Of a DNA stretch of 55,468 nucleotides, positions 17,134 to 25,329 are shown one piece after another (position 1 is the first letter of the stretch; each line of letters opens with the position of its first letter). Source of the DNA: JAWKVD01 sp041398225 (GTDB taxonomy: Bacteria > Pseudomonadota > Alphaproteobacteria > Caulobacterales > Hyphomonadaceae). The notes under the pieces were generated by a model. That model saw nothing but the letters and a program-made list of their open reading frames with translations, was not told where the DNA came from and made no database searches. A program made the translations under genes and the position numbers. The DNA lies in NCBI GenBank assembly GCA_041398225.1, contig JAWKVD010000023.1, positions 1 to 55,468 of the forward strand, read 5' to 3'.

Positions 17134-18573
17134 CTAATTCAATTGGTCTGAAAGCCGGGAGAGGCTCTCTTCTCGCCCGAGCAACTCCAGCACGATTGAT
17201 ATGTCGGGAGCGGGCGCCCCTCCAGTCAATGCTGCGCGAAGCAACGGGCCGACTTTTCCTATGCCGATGCCCATTTCTTCGCAATATCGGGTCAAGACTT
17301 GCTTGAGGATGGCGTCGGACCAGTCAGTCACCTCGCCAAATCTTGAAACAAGATCCCGAACCCGCTGTTTGCCTTCCTCGCTCAGCAGTTTGGCTGCCTT
17401 GCCCTCAAGGCGGATTGGTCGAATCTCATGCAGGAACCGGCTTGCATCATGTAACGCCGCCACCGTGCCTGCTCGTGTCTTCAGCACGTCCATCGCCGCC
17501 CGGATCCGCGAGCGTTCGGTTTCGGAAAGACCCTGAGCCTCCTCTCGCGCAAAGTAGAGATCACTCAGGCGGTCGCTGTCGGCCTGGGCCATGTAGTGCG
17601 CATTGACTGCGTTCAGCTTGTCGAAGTCCAACCGCGCGGGTGCCTTGTTCAGAGCCTCCAGATTGAACCACTCAATCGCCTGCTCCTGGCTGATGATCTC
17701 GTCATCGCCATGCGACCAGCCAAGCCGTAGCAGGTAGTTGCAGAGCGCTTCGGGCAGATAGCCCATGTCGCGATAGGCGTCGACGCCGAGCGCCCCATGC
17801 CGCTTCGAGAGCTTCTTCCCGTCCGGGCCATGGATCATCGGCACATGGGCGTAGACAGGTGCATCCCAGCCCATCGCCTGAAAAATCGGCGTCTGGCGGA
17901 AGGTATTTGTCAGGTGATCGTCGCCCCGGATGACATGGGTGACGCCCATGTCGTGGTCGTCAACCACCACCGCCAGCATATATGTGGGGGTGCCGTCCGA
18001 CCGTAACAGGATCAGGTCGTCCAGTTCGGCGTATCTCAGCGTTACAGGCCCCTGCACGCGATCGTTCACCGTCAGCGAACCCTCGTCAGGCATCCGCAGC
18101 CTTACCACCGTGGCGGCGCCGTCCGGCAGTGGCCGTCCATCGCGCCATGGCGACCGGTAGGGCTTGAGCAGCTCGTCCAGGCGTTGCGCATCCTCGTCGG
18201 ACAAGCCGCCGTCGGCCGCCTTCTTCGTTCTCAGAGCTTCCGCTTCATCCCGGCGGGCCTGAAGCTCGGCCGGCGTAACGGGGCAATGGTAGGCCGCCCC
18301 CCGCGTGACCAGCTCCTCGGCGACTTGACGATGTCGGTCCGCTTGTATGCTCTGAAACACCGGCGGTTCGTCCGGCGTAAGCCCCAGCCAGTTGAGCCCA
18401 TCCAGGATGGCGTCGACCGCCGCTTGGGTCGAACGCTCCAAATCCGTGTCTTCAACGCGAAGAAGGTACTTTCCGCCATTGGCGCGGGCATAGAGCCATG
18501 AGAACAATGCGGTCCGCGCTCCTCCGATATGGAGGAAGCCGGTGGGGGAGGGGGCGAAGCGGGTGACGACCAA
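17134..18573 (-). CDS. gltX: Glutamate--tRNA ligase
   Basis: Class I aminoacyl-tRNA synthetase charging tRNA-Glu. The HIGH-type motif is in VTRFAPSPTGFLHIGGARTAL near the N-terminus, and the KMSKS-type motif is KKLSKRHGALGV. The C-terminal anticodon-binding region ends LGREESLSRLSDQLN. It is about 479 aa. There is no ATG just ahead of the signature, so the start is taken as TTG 18573 (LVVTRFAPS); the open frame reaches back to 18756 but without homology. It is divergent from comEC and probably co-transcribed with gltA. Confidence 0.95.
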   Translation of the reverse strand: MVVTRFAPSPTGFLHIGGARTALFSWLYARANGGKYLLRVEDTDLERSTQAAVDAILDGLNWLGLTPDEPPVFQSIQADRHRQVAEELVTRGAAYHCPVTPAELQARRDEAEALRTKKAADGGLSDEDAQRLDELLKPYRSPWRDGRPLPDGAATVVRLRMPDEGSLTVNDRVQGPVTLRYAELDDLILLRSDGTPTYMLAVVVDDHDMGVTHVIRGDDHLTNTFRQTPIFQAMGWDAPVYAHVPMIHGPDGKKLSKRHGALGVDAYRDMGYLPEALCNYLLRLGWSHGDDEIISQEQAIEWFNLEALNKAPARLDFDKLNAVNAHYMAQADSDRLSDLYFAREEAQGLSETERSRIRAAMDVLKTRAGTVAALHDASRFLHEIRPIRLEGKAAKLLSEEGKQRVRDLVSRFGEVTDWSDAILKQVLTRYCEEMGIGIGKVGPLLRAALTGGAPAPDISIVLELLGREESLSRLSDQLN

Positions 18574-18657
18574 TTCAGGTGCTCCGGGCCGAAAGCGGAT
18601 GCGGCCAACGCCGCAGCGCGGCCGCAGCAGGAAATTCTGCGCGCCTTGAAGACCACA

Positions 18658-20715
18658 GTGGACGGCGCCAAAGCAAGGGCTGACGCCTCGAAACTGCCCC
18701 GACGGCCCGCACGACCGCCATGGCGCGCCGCTCTGCGTGGCATCTGGCGCGAGCAAAGCCTGAGATGGCCGCTCTGGAACCCCGTTGCAATGGCGCTGGG
18801 CGCGGCCGCTTATCTCAGCGTACCTTGGGAACCGCCCCTTTGGGCGGTTCTCGCAGCTACGGCGATTGCCGGCAGCGCATCAGTACTGGCCCGCCCGCGC
18901 GGATCGGGCCTGGCCGCTTTCGCGTTAGGGCTTCTGGCCATGTGCAGCCTGGGGACGCTGGCCGGCAAAGTTCGGTCCATTGTCGCTGAAGCGCCGGTTT
19001 TGACCCGCGAGGTCGGCCCGGTTCGCGTCGAAGGCCGCATAGCAGAAATTGATGCGTCCGACCGCAGCCGCCGATTGCGCGTTCGTGTTCACGCCATCGA
19101 GGGGCTGGGGCGAAGTCAGACGCCCAAGTTTGTCCGATTCAGCGTCAAGGACGCTGATCGCTGGGGCGTCGGCGAAACCATCTCCTGCCGCGTCATTCTC
19201 GCTCCGCCGCCACGGCCCGTGGTCCCCGGCGACTACGCTTTTCATCGCGAAGCTTACTTCCAGCAACTCGGCGGCGTCGGGTTCGCGTTGGGCGCTTGTC
19301 AGCCGATAGCGGCGCAGCCCCCACAATCCATCGCCGCCAAATTCCAGACCGCCCTGACCGAGTACCGGCGCGAAATGGCGGTCTACATCGCCAGTGTAGC
19401 CGGGGATGGCGGCGGCGTCGCGGCGGCGGTCATTTCCGGGGACCGCAGCTTCATCTCGCCGGATGACGCCGAAGCCCTCCGTGCATCGGGCCTCGCTCAC
19501 CTGCTGTCTATCTCGGGCCTGCACATGGCGCTGGCTGGTGGGATATTCTTTGTCTCACTCCGTACGGTTTGGCCCCTGGCGGAACCCTTGGCGCAACGAG
19601 CTCCGGCCGTAAAAGTCGCGGCCATCGGCGCCATCATCGCCTGCACCTACTATCTCTTCCTGTCAGGAGCTGAGGTTGCGACGCTGCGGGCCTACATCAT
19701 GGCCATTATCGCATTCGGCGCGAAACTCTTCGACCGACCGGCGCTATCGATCCGCTCGCTGGCGACGGCGATGTTCGTCGCCGTCCTGATACAGCCTCAG
19801 ACGGTGCTCTCGCCGGGATTTCAGATGTCCTACGCAGCCACCGGCGCCTTAATCGCAATGTTTGAGGCCTGGCCGCGAAATCAATCCAGCGGGCCTACCG
19901 GCTGGCTCTCGCGTACGCTGGCGTGGGCGGCGGCAACGCTCGGCGCCTCGATCGTGGCGTCGACCGCCACCGCGCCGTACTCGCTATTCCACTTCGCCCG
20001 TTCAGCCCCGCTCAGTGTCGTCGCAAACATCGCAACATCGCCGATTATCAGCTTCTGGTCCGCCCCAGCAGCGGCGGCAGCGGCGATCGCCGCTCCCTTC
20101 GGCCTTCAGGCGCCTTTTCTCAATCTCCTGGGGCAAAGCTTGGCGCTCGTTCAGCGCATCGCGGATTGGGCCGCCACTGCGTCACCCGATCTCGATCTCC
20201 CGACCGTAACGCCGCCAATCCTGATTCTTGTGACCTTGGCCTTGGCCGTAGCTTGCATCCAACGAGGCTGGGGCAGGGCGGCGGCGCTGGCGCCGCTTGG
20301 CTGCGCCATCGCCCTCTGGACCGGGTCCGGCCGGCCAATCGCCTATATAGCCGCGGATGCCTCAGTCTTCGTGCGGACCGCCGGGCCAACAGATCCCTGG
20401 ATCGAGATCACGGCATGGCGCTCCGACAACGGGTTAAACCCCATGTCGATCCGCGGTCCAATCCAGAAAACGCCCTGCGCCAAGACCGCCACAACCTGCG
20501 TAATAGAAACCCGGTTCGGTCAGTACATCTTCGAACCAGTGGCCAAAGCCGGAGAAGCGGAAGGCGATCTCATCCTGTGGCGCGATAGCGAACCAGCGTA
20601 CAGCATCAAGCCGCGTGAACTTGCCGCGAGTGGAGGAGCCATCCTGGAATGGCGCGCGGGCGCGCTCCGGATACGGACGGCCCCACCGACCTCGCAACGG
20701 CCATGGGACCGCTAG
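18658..20715 (+). CDS. comEC: ComEC/Rec2 family competence membrane protein
   Basis: Polytopic inner-membrane protein; ComEC forms the DNA uptake channel in naturally competent bacteria. An N-terminal hydrophobic pair of helices and an OB-like DUF4131 region (VRVEGRIAEIDASDRSRRLRVRV) precede the Competence domain with the family signature HLLSISGLHMALAGGIFF and about eight further hydrophobic segments (YYLFLSGAEVATLRAYIM, PGFQMSYAATGAL). The C-terminus is a short globular region without the metallo-beta-lactamase HxHxDH motif found in longer ComECs. The start is uncertain: GTG 18658 is used here, and the frame is open from 18529, which would overlap gltX. Competence itself cannot be inferred from this gene alone. 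Confidence 0.85.
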   Translation: MDGAKARADASKLPRRPARPPWRAALRGIWREQSLRWPLWNPVAMALGAAAYLSVPWEPPLWAVLAATAIAGSASVLARPRGSGLAAFALGLLAMCSLGTLAGKVRSIVAEAPVLTREVGPVRVEGRIAEIDASDRSRRLRVRVHAIEGLGRSQTPKFVRFSVKDADRWGVGETISCRVILAPPPRPVVPGDYAFHREAYFQQLGGVGFALGACQPIAAQPPQSIAAKFQTALTEYRREMAVYIASVAGDGGGVAAAVISGDRSFISPDDAEALRASGLAHLLSISGLHMALAGGIFFVSLRTVWPLAEPLAQRAPAVKVAAIGAIIACTYYLFLSGAEVATLRAYIMAIIAFGAKLFDRPALSIRSLATAMFVAVLIQPQTVLSPGFQMSYAATGALIAMFEAWPRNQSSGPTGWLSRTLAWAAATLGASIVASTATAPYSLFHFARSAPLSVVANIATSPIISFWSAPAAAAAAIAAPFGLQAPFLNLLGQSLALVQRIADWAATASPDLDLPTVTPPILILVTLALAVACIQRGWGRAAALAPLGCAIALWTGSGRPIAYIAADASVFVRTAGPTDPWIEITAWRSDNGLNPMSIRGPIQKTPCAKTATTCVIETRFGQYIFEPVAKAGEAEGDLILWRDSEPAYSIKPRELAASGGAILEWRAGALRIRTAPPTSQRPWDR

Positions 20716-20726
20716 TTCTAGCGCGG

Positions 20727-21422
20727 TCAGTTGTACCGCCGCACCAATGCGACGAGCTTACCTTGCACGCGCACCCGGTCCGGCCCGAAAATCCGGGTTC
20801 CAAAGGCCGGGTTCGCTGCTTCCAGCGCGATCGAACCGCCACGTTTCCGGAAGCGCTTCAGAGTCGCCTCGGCCTCATCGACCAAAGCTACGACGATATC
20901 GCCAGATTGCGCGGTATCGGTTCGCCGGAGAATAACGGTGTCGCCATCCAGAATGCCGGCGTTGATCATTGAATCACCCTTCACCTCAAGCGCGAAATGC
21001 ACATCGGGCGAAAGGCTCTCATCGGGACTGGCCACCTGGTGAGTTTCGTTCTGGATCGCCTCGATGGGCACCCCGGCCGCGATGCGACCCAGCACCGGGA
21101 TCATCGCTCCGCCCCCGCGAGCATTTACCGGCGCGGCGCGGGTCGTATCGTTCACCAAGCTTGGACGGAACGGCGTTCGACCAGAGGCAGGCGCAGACGG
21201 CGTCGCGCTTTCCGGCAGCTTAATGACTTCGAGCGCTCGAGCCCGATGAGCCAGCCGCCGCAGAAACCCGCGCTCTTCCAGCGCCGTGATAAGCCGGTGA
21301 ATCCCCGACTTCGAGGCCAGATCCAGCGCTTCTTTCATCTCGTCAAAGGAAGGCGAAACGCCCGTCTCTTTGATCCGTCCGTGAATGAAGAGCAGAAGCT
21401 CTCGCTGCTTTTTTGTGAGCAT
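20727..21422 (-). CDS. lexA: LexA repressor
   Basis: SOS regulator that self-cleaves when stimulated by RecA-ssDNA. It is 231 aa. A winged HTH occupies residues 1-65 (SFDEMKEALDLASKSGIHRLITALEERGFL). The cleavage site Ala116-Gly117 is in GRIAAGVP, and the catalytic Ser151 (GDSMINAGILDGD) and Lys189 (EATLKRF) are both present. The start ATG 21422 (MLTKKQRELL) is preferred over an upstream in-frame codon. An SOS operator lies 36-50 bp upstream, so autoregulation is expected. It stands downstream of trpC and converges with comEC. Confidence 0.96.
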   Translation of the reverse strand: MLTKKQRELLLFIHGRIKETGVSPSFDEMKEALDLASKSGIHRLITALEERGFLRRLAHRARALEVIKLPESATPSAPASGRTPFRPSLVNDTTRAAPVNARGGGAMIPVLGRIAAGVPIEAIQNETHQVASPDESLSPDVHFALEVKGDSMINAGILDGDTVILRRTDTAQSGDIVVALVDEAEATLKRFRKRGGSIALEAANPAFGTRIFGPDRVRVQGKLVALVRRYN

Positions 21423-21457
21423 GGATTTTCCGCACAATTGCTGTTGAGTCGCGGAGA

Positions 21458-21472
21458 GTTCTACATGTGTTC
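21458..21472 (-). promoter_or_regulatory. LexA (SOS) box upstream of lexA
   Basis: GTTC-TACATGT-GTTC on the + strand, exactly the GTTC-N7-GTTC direct repeat established as the alphaproteobacterial SOS operator. It lies between trpC and lexA, 36 bp ahead of the lexA ATG, where it would overlap the lexA promoter. Confidence 0.85.
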
Positions 21473-21499
21473 ACGGTATGGGTCAATTCTTGAGGGCGA

Positions 21500-22306
21500 T
21501 TAGCGCGTTTCCACCAGGGCGCGGACAGCGCTCGACGGCTCCTCCGAACGCATCAGCGACTCGCCAATCAGGAAGCCCCGCGCGCCACAAATCCTCAATC
21601 GGGCGATATCCGCCGGATCCCGAACACCGCTTTCCGAGATCAGCACCTTTCCGGTCGGAACCATCGGCGCAAGCCGTTCGGTCACCGCCAGATCCGTGGC
21701 CATCTTGCGCAAATCCCGATTGTTCACCCCGATCAGCGGCGAGGGCAGGGCAAGCGCGCGCGCCAACTCGGCCTCGTTGTGCGCCTCCAGCAGCACCGAA
21801 AGACCAACCTCATCAGCCACATCATGAAGTTCTCGAGCCAGCACGTCGTCGAGGACAGCCATGATGAGCAGGATCGCGTCGGCGCCCGCGGCCCGAGCCT
21901 CATAGATCTGCACCGGATCGATCGTGAAATCCTTGCGCAAAACCGGCAGCTCGACGGCGTTGCGAACGGCTACCAGATCCTCCAGCGAGCCGCCGAAGCT
22001 TGGGCCGTCGGTCAGAACGGAAATGCAGGCCGCGCCGCCTTCTTCATAGGCCTTGGCCGCCTCTATCGGATCGCGAGCAAGGTTGATCACGCCCGCCGAT
22101 GGGCTTCTCCGTTTCACTTCGCCGATAAGGGCGTTTCCGTCATCGCCGGCGATCTTCAAGATTCGACCGGTGAAATCGCGAGGCGGCGGCGCGCTCCGCG
22201 CCCGTTCCCGAGCCAGCGCGACCGTCAGCGTCGACTTCAACGCCGCAACCTCGCCGCGCTTGTAGTCGATGATCCGCGCAAGTTTGTCGGGAACACCTTC
22301 AACCAT
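21500..22306 (-). CDS. trpC: Indole-3-glycerol phosphate synthase
   Basis: Tryptophan pathway: ring closure of CdRP to indole-3-glycerol phosphate. It is 268 aa with a TIM barrel carrying the family motifs LIGEVKRRSPSAG (catalytic Lys), ISVLTDGPSFGGSLEDL, LPVLRKDF, EAHNEAEL, IGVNNRDLRKM and ISESGV. The start MVEGVPDKLARI at 22306 overlaps the trpD stop by 8 bp. It is monofunctional (no PRAI domain). The last gene of the trp block before lexA. Confidence 0.96.
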   Translation of the reverse strand: MVEGVPDKLARIIDYKRGEVAALKSTLTVALARERARSAPPPRDFTGRILKIAGDDGNALIGEVKRRSPSAGVINLARDPIEAAKAYEEGGAACISVLTDGPSFGGSLEDLVAVRNAVELPVLRKDFTIDPVQIYEARAAGADAILLIMAVLDDVLARELHDVADEVGLSVLLEAHNEAELARALALPSPLIGVNNRDLRKMATDLAVTERLAPMVPTGKVLISESGVRDPADIARLRICGARGFLIGESLMRSEEPSSAVRALVETR

Positions 22307-23315
22307 TGGAGGTCGCCACGATGTTCTCGAGAGCAGTGCGCGCAGCGCCGCTGGCGATGCTGTCGCGCGCGCGGGCGACGCCGTCGCCAATATCGCTGGC
22401 GATCTCCGCGACAACCAGGGTCGCCGCCGCATTGAAGGCGACGAGATCTGCAAACGGCCCGTCATCGCCGTCCAGCAGTTTCCGGATGGCCGCGGCGTTC
22501 TCTTCCGGCGTTCCGCCGCGCAGCGCATCCAGGGGCGTCCGCGGCAAACCAACGCCCTCCGGCTCAAGTTCAAACGTCCGGATCGCGCCGTCCTTCACTT
22601 CCGCAACCAGGCTCGTACCGCTGGTCGACAACTCGTCCAGTCCATCCAGTCCATGCACGACCCACGCGCGGCTGGCGCCCAGTCGAAGCAACGCCTCCGC
22701 ATATGGTTCAACCCATTCACGCCCGAAGACCCCAAGAACCTGCCGCGTGGCCCCTGCGGGGTTCGAGAGCGGTCCAAGAAAATTGAAGATCGTGCGGATT
22801 CCCAGCGCCTTTCGCACCGGCGCGACGTGCCGCATCGCGGAGTGATGCGCTGGAGCAAACAGGAACGCCACGCCCGCCTTATCAAAACAGGCCGCTATCT
22901 GCTCGTCGCTCATAGCGAGGTTGACCCCCAAAGCCTCAAGCACATCCGCGGAGCCGGTTTTCGGCGGAACGGATCGGTTTCCATGTTTGGCCACGATCGC
23001 GCCCGCTCCCGCCGCCACCAGCGCCGATGCTGTCGACGTATTGAGCGAGGTCCAGCCAAGACCGCCCGTACCGCAGGTGTCGACAGCGCCAGCCGGCGCC
23101 GTCACCGTTCGGGCATGGGAACGTAGAACCCGCACGCCCGAAACAATCTCCTCGACCGTTTCACCGCGCATCCGCAATCCCATAAGAAAGGCCGCGATCA
23201 ACGCCGGTTCAGCCTCTCCCTGCAGGATCGCCTCAAACGCAGACGTGACCTCGCCATTCGTCGGACTGTCGCCCGCCGCCAACTTGCCGATCACGCTCCG
23301 GACAGCTTCGCTCAC
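22299..23315 (-). CDS. trpD: Anthranilate phosphoribosyltransferase
   Basis: Transfers phosphoribose from PRPP to anthranilate. It is 338 aa. The motif VDTCGTGGLGWTSLNTSTASALVAAGAGAIVAKHGNRS carries the PRPP-binding GTGG and the KHGNR site, followed by FLFAPAHHSAMRHVAPVRKALGIRTIFNFLGPLSNPA. The variant GTGGLGWTSLN replaces the more common GTGGDG at the diphosphate loop. GTG start 23315 overlapping the trpG stop (GTGA). Coupled to trpC downstream. Confidence 0.95.
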   Translation of the reverse strand: MSEAVRSVIGKLAAGDSPTNGEVTSAFEAILQGEAEPALIAAFLMGLRMRGETVEEIVSGVRVLRSHARTVTAPAGAVDTCGTGGLGWTSLNTSTASALVAAGAGAIVAKHGNRSVPPKTGSADVLEALGVNLAMSDEQIAACFDKAGVAFLFAPAHHSAMRHVAPVRKALGIRTIFNFLGPLSNPAGATRQVLGVFGREWVEPYAEALLRLGASRAWVVHGLDGLDELSTSGTSLVAEVKDGAIRTFELEPEGVGLPRTPLDALRGGTPEENAAAIRKLLDGDDGPFADLVAFNAAATLVVAEIASDIGDGVARARDSIASGAARTALENIVATSNG

Positions 23316-23887
23316 GACGCCTTCACCCGCTTCAGAAAGTTCCTGAGGATCGTCTTGCCGTCCTCGGACCCGATCGACTCCGGGTGAAACTGCACGCCAA
23401 AGATTGGCCGCTCCGAATGCGAAATCGCCATGATCTCGCCGTCCGACGTTTCGGCGTCGACATGCAGACAATTCGGAAGCCCGGCCCGACGCACGGCAAG
23501 CGAATGATAACGCGCGGCCTTGAACGTCTCCGGAACCCCGTCAAAAAGCTCGCCGCCAAAATGACGAACATCCCACGACTTGCCGTGAATGATCTCCTTG
23601 GCGCTTTCGACCACGCCCCCGAACGCCTGACCTATGGCCTGGTGCCCGAGGCAAACGCCAAGGATCGGAAGATCGTCCGGAGCCTTCTTCACCAGATCGA
23701 GACAAATGCCGGCCTCGGTGGGCGTACACGGCCCAGGCGAAAGGACGATCGCTTCAGCTCCCATTTCCAGAGCTTCGTCCGCCGTGACGGCGTCATTTCG
23801 GAGCACCACGACGTCGGCCCCGAGATCCTGAAGGTAGTGCACGAGGTTGTAGGTGAAGCTGTCATAATTATCGATGAGCAGGATCAT
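23312..23887 (-). CDS. trpG: Anthranilate synthase component II (glutamine amidotransferase)
   Basis: Class I glutaminase supplying ammonia to TrpE. It is 191 aa: MILLIDNYDSFTYNLVHYL at the N-terminus, oxyanion loop LSPGPCTPTEAG, nucleophile Cys in GVCLGHQAIGQAFGG, and catalytic His/Glu in FGVQFHPESI. It starts 5 bp after trpE and overlaps trpD by 4 bp. PabA-type use for folate is possible for this family, but the trp context favours tryptophan. Confidence 0.96.
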   Translation of the reverse strand: MILLIDNYDSFTYNLVHYLQDLGADVVVLRNDAVTADEALEMGAEAIVLSPGPCTPTEAGICLDLVKKAPDDLPILGVCLGHQAIGQAFGGVVESAKEIIHGKSWDVRHFGGELFDGVPETFKAARYHSLAVRRAGLPNCLHVDAETSDGEIMAISHSERPIFGVQFHPESIGSEDGKTILRNFLKRVKAS

Positions 23888-23892
23888 GGCGA

Positions 23893-25329
23893 CTACCGGT
23901 TCCCCCGCTCATAGCGCGCGGCTTCCTCGGCGGCGCGGAACACGGCGCTCGCCTTGTGAACGGTCTCTTCGTACTCAAGCTGCGGGTTGCTGTCGTGAAC
24001 CACGCCGCCGCCGGCCTGCACATGAATCTTGCCGTCCTTGAACACCGCCGTCCGCAACGCGATGCAGGTGTCCATGTCGCCGCCCGCGCCGAAATAGCCG
24101 ACACCCCCGGCATAGACGCCACGGCGATGCGGCTCGAGTTCGGAGATGATTTCCATCGCGCGAATCTTGGGAGCGCCGGATACCGTTCCTGCCGGAAAGC
24201 CTGCGGCGAGGGCGGAGACCATATCCTCCCCATCCTTAAGCATGCCCTCCACATTCGAGACGATGTGCATGACATGGCTGTACCGCTCGACGGTGAAGGA
24301 CTCCGTCACCCGAACCGTTCCACGCGCCGCGACACGGCCAACATCGTTGCGTCCCAAATCGAGGAGCATCATGTGTTCGGCGCGCTCCTTCGGATCGGCG
24401 AGCAGGCGCCGCTCGTTCTCCAGATCCTTCTCCGCGGTGGCCCCACGCGGCAGCGTTCCGGCGATCGGACGGACAGTGACCTTGCCCTGCCGAAGACGCA
24501 CGAGAATTTCCGGGCTGGCGCCGCTGATCTGGAACCCGCCGAAATCCGCGTAGAACATGAACGGCGATGGATTCAGTCGCCGCAGAGCGCGATAAAAAGC
24601 GAACGCGGAACGCGGGAAGGGCGCACTGAACCGCTGGCTTGGCACGACCTGAAAGATGTCGCCGGCGCGCACATACGCCTTCGCCTTCTCGACCATCTCC
24701 AGATAGCGGGGCGTGGGAACGTTCGACGTAAACTGGATTGTCTCAGGTTGCGCCTCCGTCGGTCGCGACGGCGGCAATGGCCCGTCAAGCACGGCCTCAA
24801 CCCGATCCAGCAAAGCCTCGGCTGCATCTCGACCCGACCGCTCCGGCGCAGCCAGTATGATCTCCTGCTTTACGCCGTCGAAAATCAGGACAACGCCCGG
24901 CCGCATCAGCAGACCTTCAGGAACGCCGGCGGGGTCCGCCGCGATTTCCGGCAGCCTCTCGACATACCGAACCATGTCGTAGCCGACATAGCCAAACGCG
25001 CCGGCGGCCATCGGCGGCAAACCGCCCATCCCCGAAACATTGCAGGACTCGATGAAGGTTCGCAGCGACGCCATCGGATCGTCCGACGTCGAAACCACGG
25101 TCGAGAAATCCGCGCTGGTCGAAGTTTCGGCGCATCCGTCCCGAACACGCCACCACAAGTCCGGGGCCAATCCGATAAACGAATAGCGCCCGCGCGACTC
25201 CCCGCCCACAACGCTCTCAAACAGAATGATCCCGGCCTGAGATGGGCCAAGCTTCAACATCGCCGAAACCGGCGTTTCCGTGTCGTCTACCCGCCTGCGA
25301 ACAAGAAGGGGCGTATCGGCCGAATTCAT
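23893..25329 (-). CDS. trpE: Anthranilate synthase component I
   Basis: Chorismate plus ammonia to anthranilate. It is 478 aa. The N-terminal feedback domain includes LFESVVGGESRGRYSFIGLAP (an LLES-like Trp-binding element). The chorismate-binding domain has QRFSAPFPRSAFAFYRALRRLNPSPFMFY, RPIAGTLPRGAT, ERAEHMMLLDLGRNDVGRVA, FPAGTVSGAPKIRAMEII and ELEPHRRGVYAGGVGYFGAGGDMDTCIALRT. The ATG at 25329 overlaps the ppiD stop (ATGA), so there is no room for a leader-peptide attenuator directly in front. trpE-trpG-trpD-trpC run in order. Confidence 0.96.
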   Translation of the reverse strand: MNSADTPLLVRRRVDDTETPVSAMLKLGPSQAGIILFESVVGGESRGRYSFIGLAPDLWWRVRDGCAETSTSADFSTVVSTSDDPMASLRTFIESCNVSGMGGLPPMAAGAFGYVGYDMVRYVERLPEIAADPAGVPEGLLMRPGVVLIFDGVKQEIILAAPERSGRDAAEALLDRVEAVLDGPLPPSRPTEAQPETIQFTSNVPTPRYLEMVEKAKAYVRAGDIFQVVPSQRFSAPFPRSAFAFYRALRRLNPSPFMFYADFGGFQISGASPEILVRLRQGKVTVRPIAGTLPRGATAEKDLENERRLLADPKERAEHMMLLDLGRNDVGRVAARGTVRVTESFTVERYSHVMHIVSNVEGMLKDGEDMVSALAAGFPAGTVSGAPKIRAMEIISELEPHRRGVYAGGVGYFGAGGDMDTCIALRTAVFKDGKIHVQAGGGVVHDSNPQLEYEETVHKASAVFRAAEEAARYERGNR

